This document shows, one piece after another, positions 6,829 to 8,571 of a stretch of 8,571 bases of DNA. Location of the stretch: assembly GCA_051650265.1 (NCBI GenBank), contig JBOFIR010000155.1, forward strand, positions 1-8,571, written 5' to 3'. The stretch comes from JBOFEH01 sp051650265 (GTDB lineage Bacteria; Bacillota; Clostridia; Lachnospirales; Cellulosilyticaceae). Position numbers and translations under genes: made by a program. The notes under the pieces were generated by a model, which worked only from the letters and a program-made list of their open reading frames with translations, was not told where the DNA came from and did no database searches. How positions within the stretch are numbered: position 1 is the stretch's first letter; the number at the start of each line of letters is the position of its first letter.

Positions 6829-8571
6829 TTATTCGTTTAGACGTACCGTTGTGACAATTTGTTCCGCTTCCAAGAAATCATAAGCTGAACCGATGCTATA
6901 GAGATGAAGTTCATGCAGCGCACGTGTAGTCATCACATAGAGAAGCTTCATATCAAGTGACGTTAGTACTCTCCCCTTGCGGGTCACATCATAAATGATC
7001 ACCGCATCAAACTCGAGCCCCTTAGAAAGTTCCCCTGTCATGATGACAAGCCCACCTTCATACGGGTCTTCTTCACTTTGGATCCACTGGATGGTCTCAT
7101 CATATCCCGCCACTGCTTGATATAATGCTGCTGCTTGTTCCTTGGTCTCCACCAAGATACCAATACTATGATGCCCCTTTTCACGGAGTTCCCCCAGACT
7201 ATGGCGCATATGTGTGATACGTTGCTCCTCTTCTTCGCAAATCACAAGTTGTGGCTGATCCCCATGTCTAAGTACAGCTTCTGCCAAGATAGGCTTAAAG
7301 TCCTGACAGGATGCAATCACATGATTGGCAAGGGCAATAATCTCAATAGTCGAGCGATAACTTGTAGTCATCTCATAATAGTGATAGGCCTTACCTTCAA
7401 AGGTACGTGACATCATGCGCTCCCAATCTGTAATGCCTTTATAATCATAGATGCCTTGAGAGAGGTCCCCTACTAGCGTAAAGGCATCGCCTATACTCAC
7501 TTGTCTAAGCGCAGTGAGCTTCATCTCATCAAGATCCTGCGCCTCATCCACCACAATATGAGCAAACTTTTGCGCCGTATCCAAACCATAGAGTTTCATC
7601 TGACAATAAAGAAGTGGACCGAGATCTTCACTTTCCACCATACCCTTATCAAGATGCATCTTGAGTAGGCTACAGATGGCTACCACCTCCTCCTCAGACA
7701 TTTGTTTTTGCAAAGTATTCTGGAGCCACTGCGTTTCTTCAAAGATTTCTCCATAGAATTGCTGCGCACTCGGTAGCTTGAGTGTGCTGAGATAGTCTTT
7801 GACAAAGGCAGGAATACGCTTTTTGATCGTCTTGATCTGCGCGTCACGCTCATCATAAATAGCGATGATCTCTTGGCGCACAGCATCTATGTTCTCCGTC
7901 TCTTCTTTGAGGGCAATAATCCTACGCTGATACTGCATCATCAGCCCTACTTCAATATCCCCACTACGGTTGCGTAGACGTTTCTTAAGTGTCTCCCCAA
8001 GCTGCTTGATCCTACCTTGTAGTGGCAGGTGCAGGTGACTCTTGAAGAAAAGTTCTCCAAGTTCCCTTCGTGTACATACACAGACGCCCTCAAATACTAG
8101 CCCCTCTTCAGGTAATAGTCCTCTTTCAAGTTGCATGACCCTCAGATCTATGAGTTTCTTGAATACAATAGACCCTCTGAGTTTGGCTGCTAGTGCCATC
8201 ACATGAGTCGTCTGCTCTGATGCTGTAAGGAGCTGATTGAGCTTATTTTCCCCCACGCTGAGCTTGATTTTCTTGCCAAGCTGGGCCACTGCCCATTCTT
8301 CGAAAGTCGTCTGATACACATCATCCACCCCTAAGTCTGGGAGGATCGCCTCTATATAGTTAAGGAAGAGCTTATTGGGTGCTACAACCATATACTGGGC
8401 ATCCCGACGCTTCTGATTGTAGATCATATACGCCATACGATGGAGCGCGATGGTGGTCTTCCCACTTCCAGCTACCCCCTGCACTATAAGTGGCACCATT
8501 GCATCACTTCTAATAATTTTATTTTGTTGGTCTTGAATGGTCGCTACAATCTCTGTCAGTCTCCCCTTGGT
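6829..8571 (-). CDS. helD: HelD-like superfamily 1 (UvrD-type) DNA helicase/ATPase, 5' end outside window
   Basis: The frame is open to the right edge, giving 580 visible residues. The Met at 8499 is internal: the 24 upstream codons (including LTEIVATIQDQQNKIIRSDA) continue the conserved HelD lead-in to the Walker A motif. Numbered from that Met: Walker A GVAGSGKT (8-15), DEAQ box VVDEAQD (316-322), motif III/IV VGDLSQGIYDYKGI (343-356), SYRS (380-383), SKGLEFD (492-498) and the motif VI arginine in YVMTTRA (521-527). Residues about 80-300 are a long charged insertion within helicase domain 1, as in HelD. HelD proteins bind RNA polymerase and help recycle stalled complexes with ATP hydrolysis; by comparison with the family's usual 700-800 residues, about 200 N-terminal residues, including the coiled coil that enters the polymerase channel, should lie beyond the window. 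All ATPase motifs are intact. The symbol rests on the GVAGSGKTTIALHR and GDLSQGIYDYKGI signatures; another UvrD/Rep-type DNA helicase is the alternative. Confidence 0.85.
   Translation of the reverse strand, partial: TKGRLTEIVATIQDQQNKIIRSDAMVPLIVQGVAGSGKTTIALHRMAYMIYNQKRRDAQYMVVAPNKLFLNYIEAILPDLGVDDVYQTTFEEWAVAQLGKKIKLSVGENKLNQLLTASEQTTHVMALAAKLRGSIVFKKLIDLRVMQLERGLLPEEGLVFEGVCVCTRRELGELFFKSHLHLPLQGRIKQLGETLKKRLRNRSGDIEVGLMMQYQRRIIALKEETENIDAVRQEIIAIYDERDAQIKTIKKRIPAFVKDYLSTLKLPSAQQFYGEIFEETQWLQNTLQKQMSEEEVVAICSLLKMHLDKGMVESEDLGPLLYCQMKLYGLDTAQKFAHIVVDEAQDLDEMKLTALRQVSIGDAFTLVGDLSQGIYDYKGITDWERMMSRTFEGKAYHYYEMTTSYRSTIEIIALANHVIASCQDFKPILAEAVLRHGDQPQLVICEEEEQRITHMRHSLGELREKGHHSIGILVETKEQAAALYQAVAGYDETIQWIQSEEDPYEGGLVIMTGELSKGLEFDAVIIYDVTRKGRVLTSLDMKLLYVMTTRALHELHLYSIGSAYDFLEAEQIVTTVRLNE

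Noticed and set aside
7135..7410. Plus-strand open frame of 91 codons
   Set aside because: It is antisense to helicase motifs whose reading is firmly established by conserved signatures, and nothing recognisable is encoded.
7680..7886. Minus-strand 68-codon open frame
   Set aside because: It overlaps the helicase in another frame, and its Arg/Ser-rich composition is typical of an out-of-frame translation.
8497..8499. ATG at 8499 as the helicase start
   Set aside because: The frame stays open upstream to the window edge and encodes the conserved lead-in to Walker A, so this Met is internal.

Overview
The window suggests a low- to mid-GC Firmicute, most likely a Clostridia/Lachnospirales-type anaerobe. 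Sampled coding lines run roughly 38-52% GC, ribosome binding sites are strong and purine-rich, and intergenic DNA is very AT-rich. A HelD-type helicase and a secreted copper-amine-oxidase-N/beta-propeller protein fit the same group. This is inference; no marker gene fixes the genus. All four real genes lie on the minus strand, so transcription runs from high to low coordinates.

Layout in transcription order. (1) 8571-6829: a UvrD/HelD-like superfamily 1 helicase whose N-terminus lies outside the window. (2) 6804-5053: a secreted protein with a signal peptide, a copper-amine-oxidase-like N-terminal domain and a DUF5050-like beta-propeller. It starts 24 bp after the helicase stop behind a good Shine-Dalgarno, so the two are probably co-transcribed. 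A perfect 10-bp stem with a T-run (5016-5043) closes this unit. (3) 5015-4816: an AT-rich spacer with promoter candidates and short repeats. (4) 4815-2809: a 668-residue putative glycoside hydrolase with a GH20/GH67-like N-terminal domain and a probable TIM barrel. (5) 2755-1: a protein of at least 918 residues, cut by the left edge of the window. It has an N-terminal beta-sandwich, a TIM-barrel-like glycosidase core and a C-terminal Ig-like (Big_4) domain. It has no stop codon in the window, so a simple closed-ORF search misses it.

Genes 4 and 5 are 53 bp apart and look like a two-gene carbohydrate-processing operon. Neither has a visible signal peptide, which points to cytoplasmic processing of imported oligosaccharides, yet the second carries an Ig-like module normally found on exported enzymes. 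I cannot assign the second protein to a named, characterised glycosidase family, and I cannot name the substrate of either. This pair is the part of the window most likely to be biochemically undescribed. I see no transporter, regulator, mobile element, CRISPR array, tRNA or rRNA.
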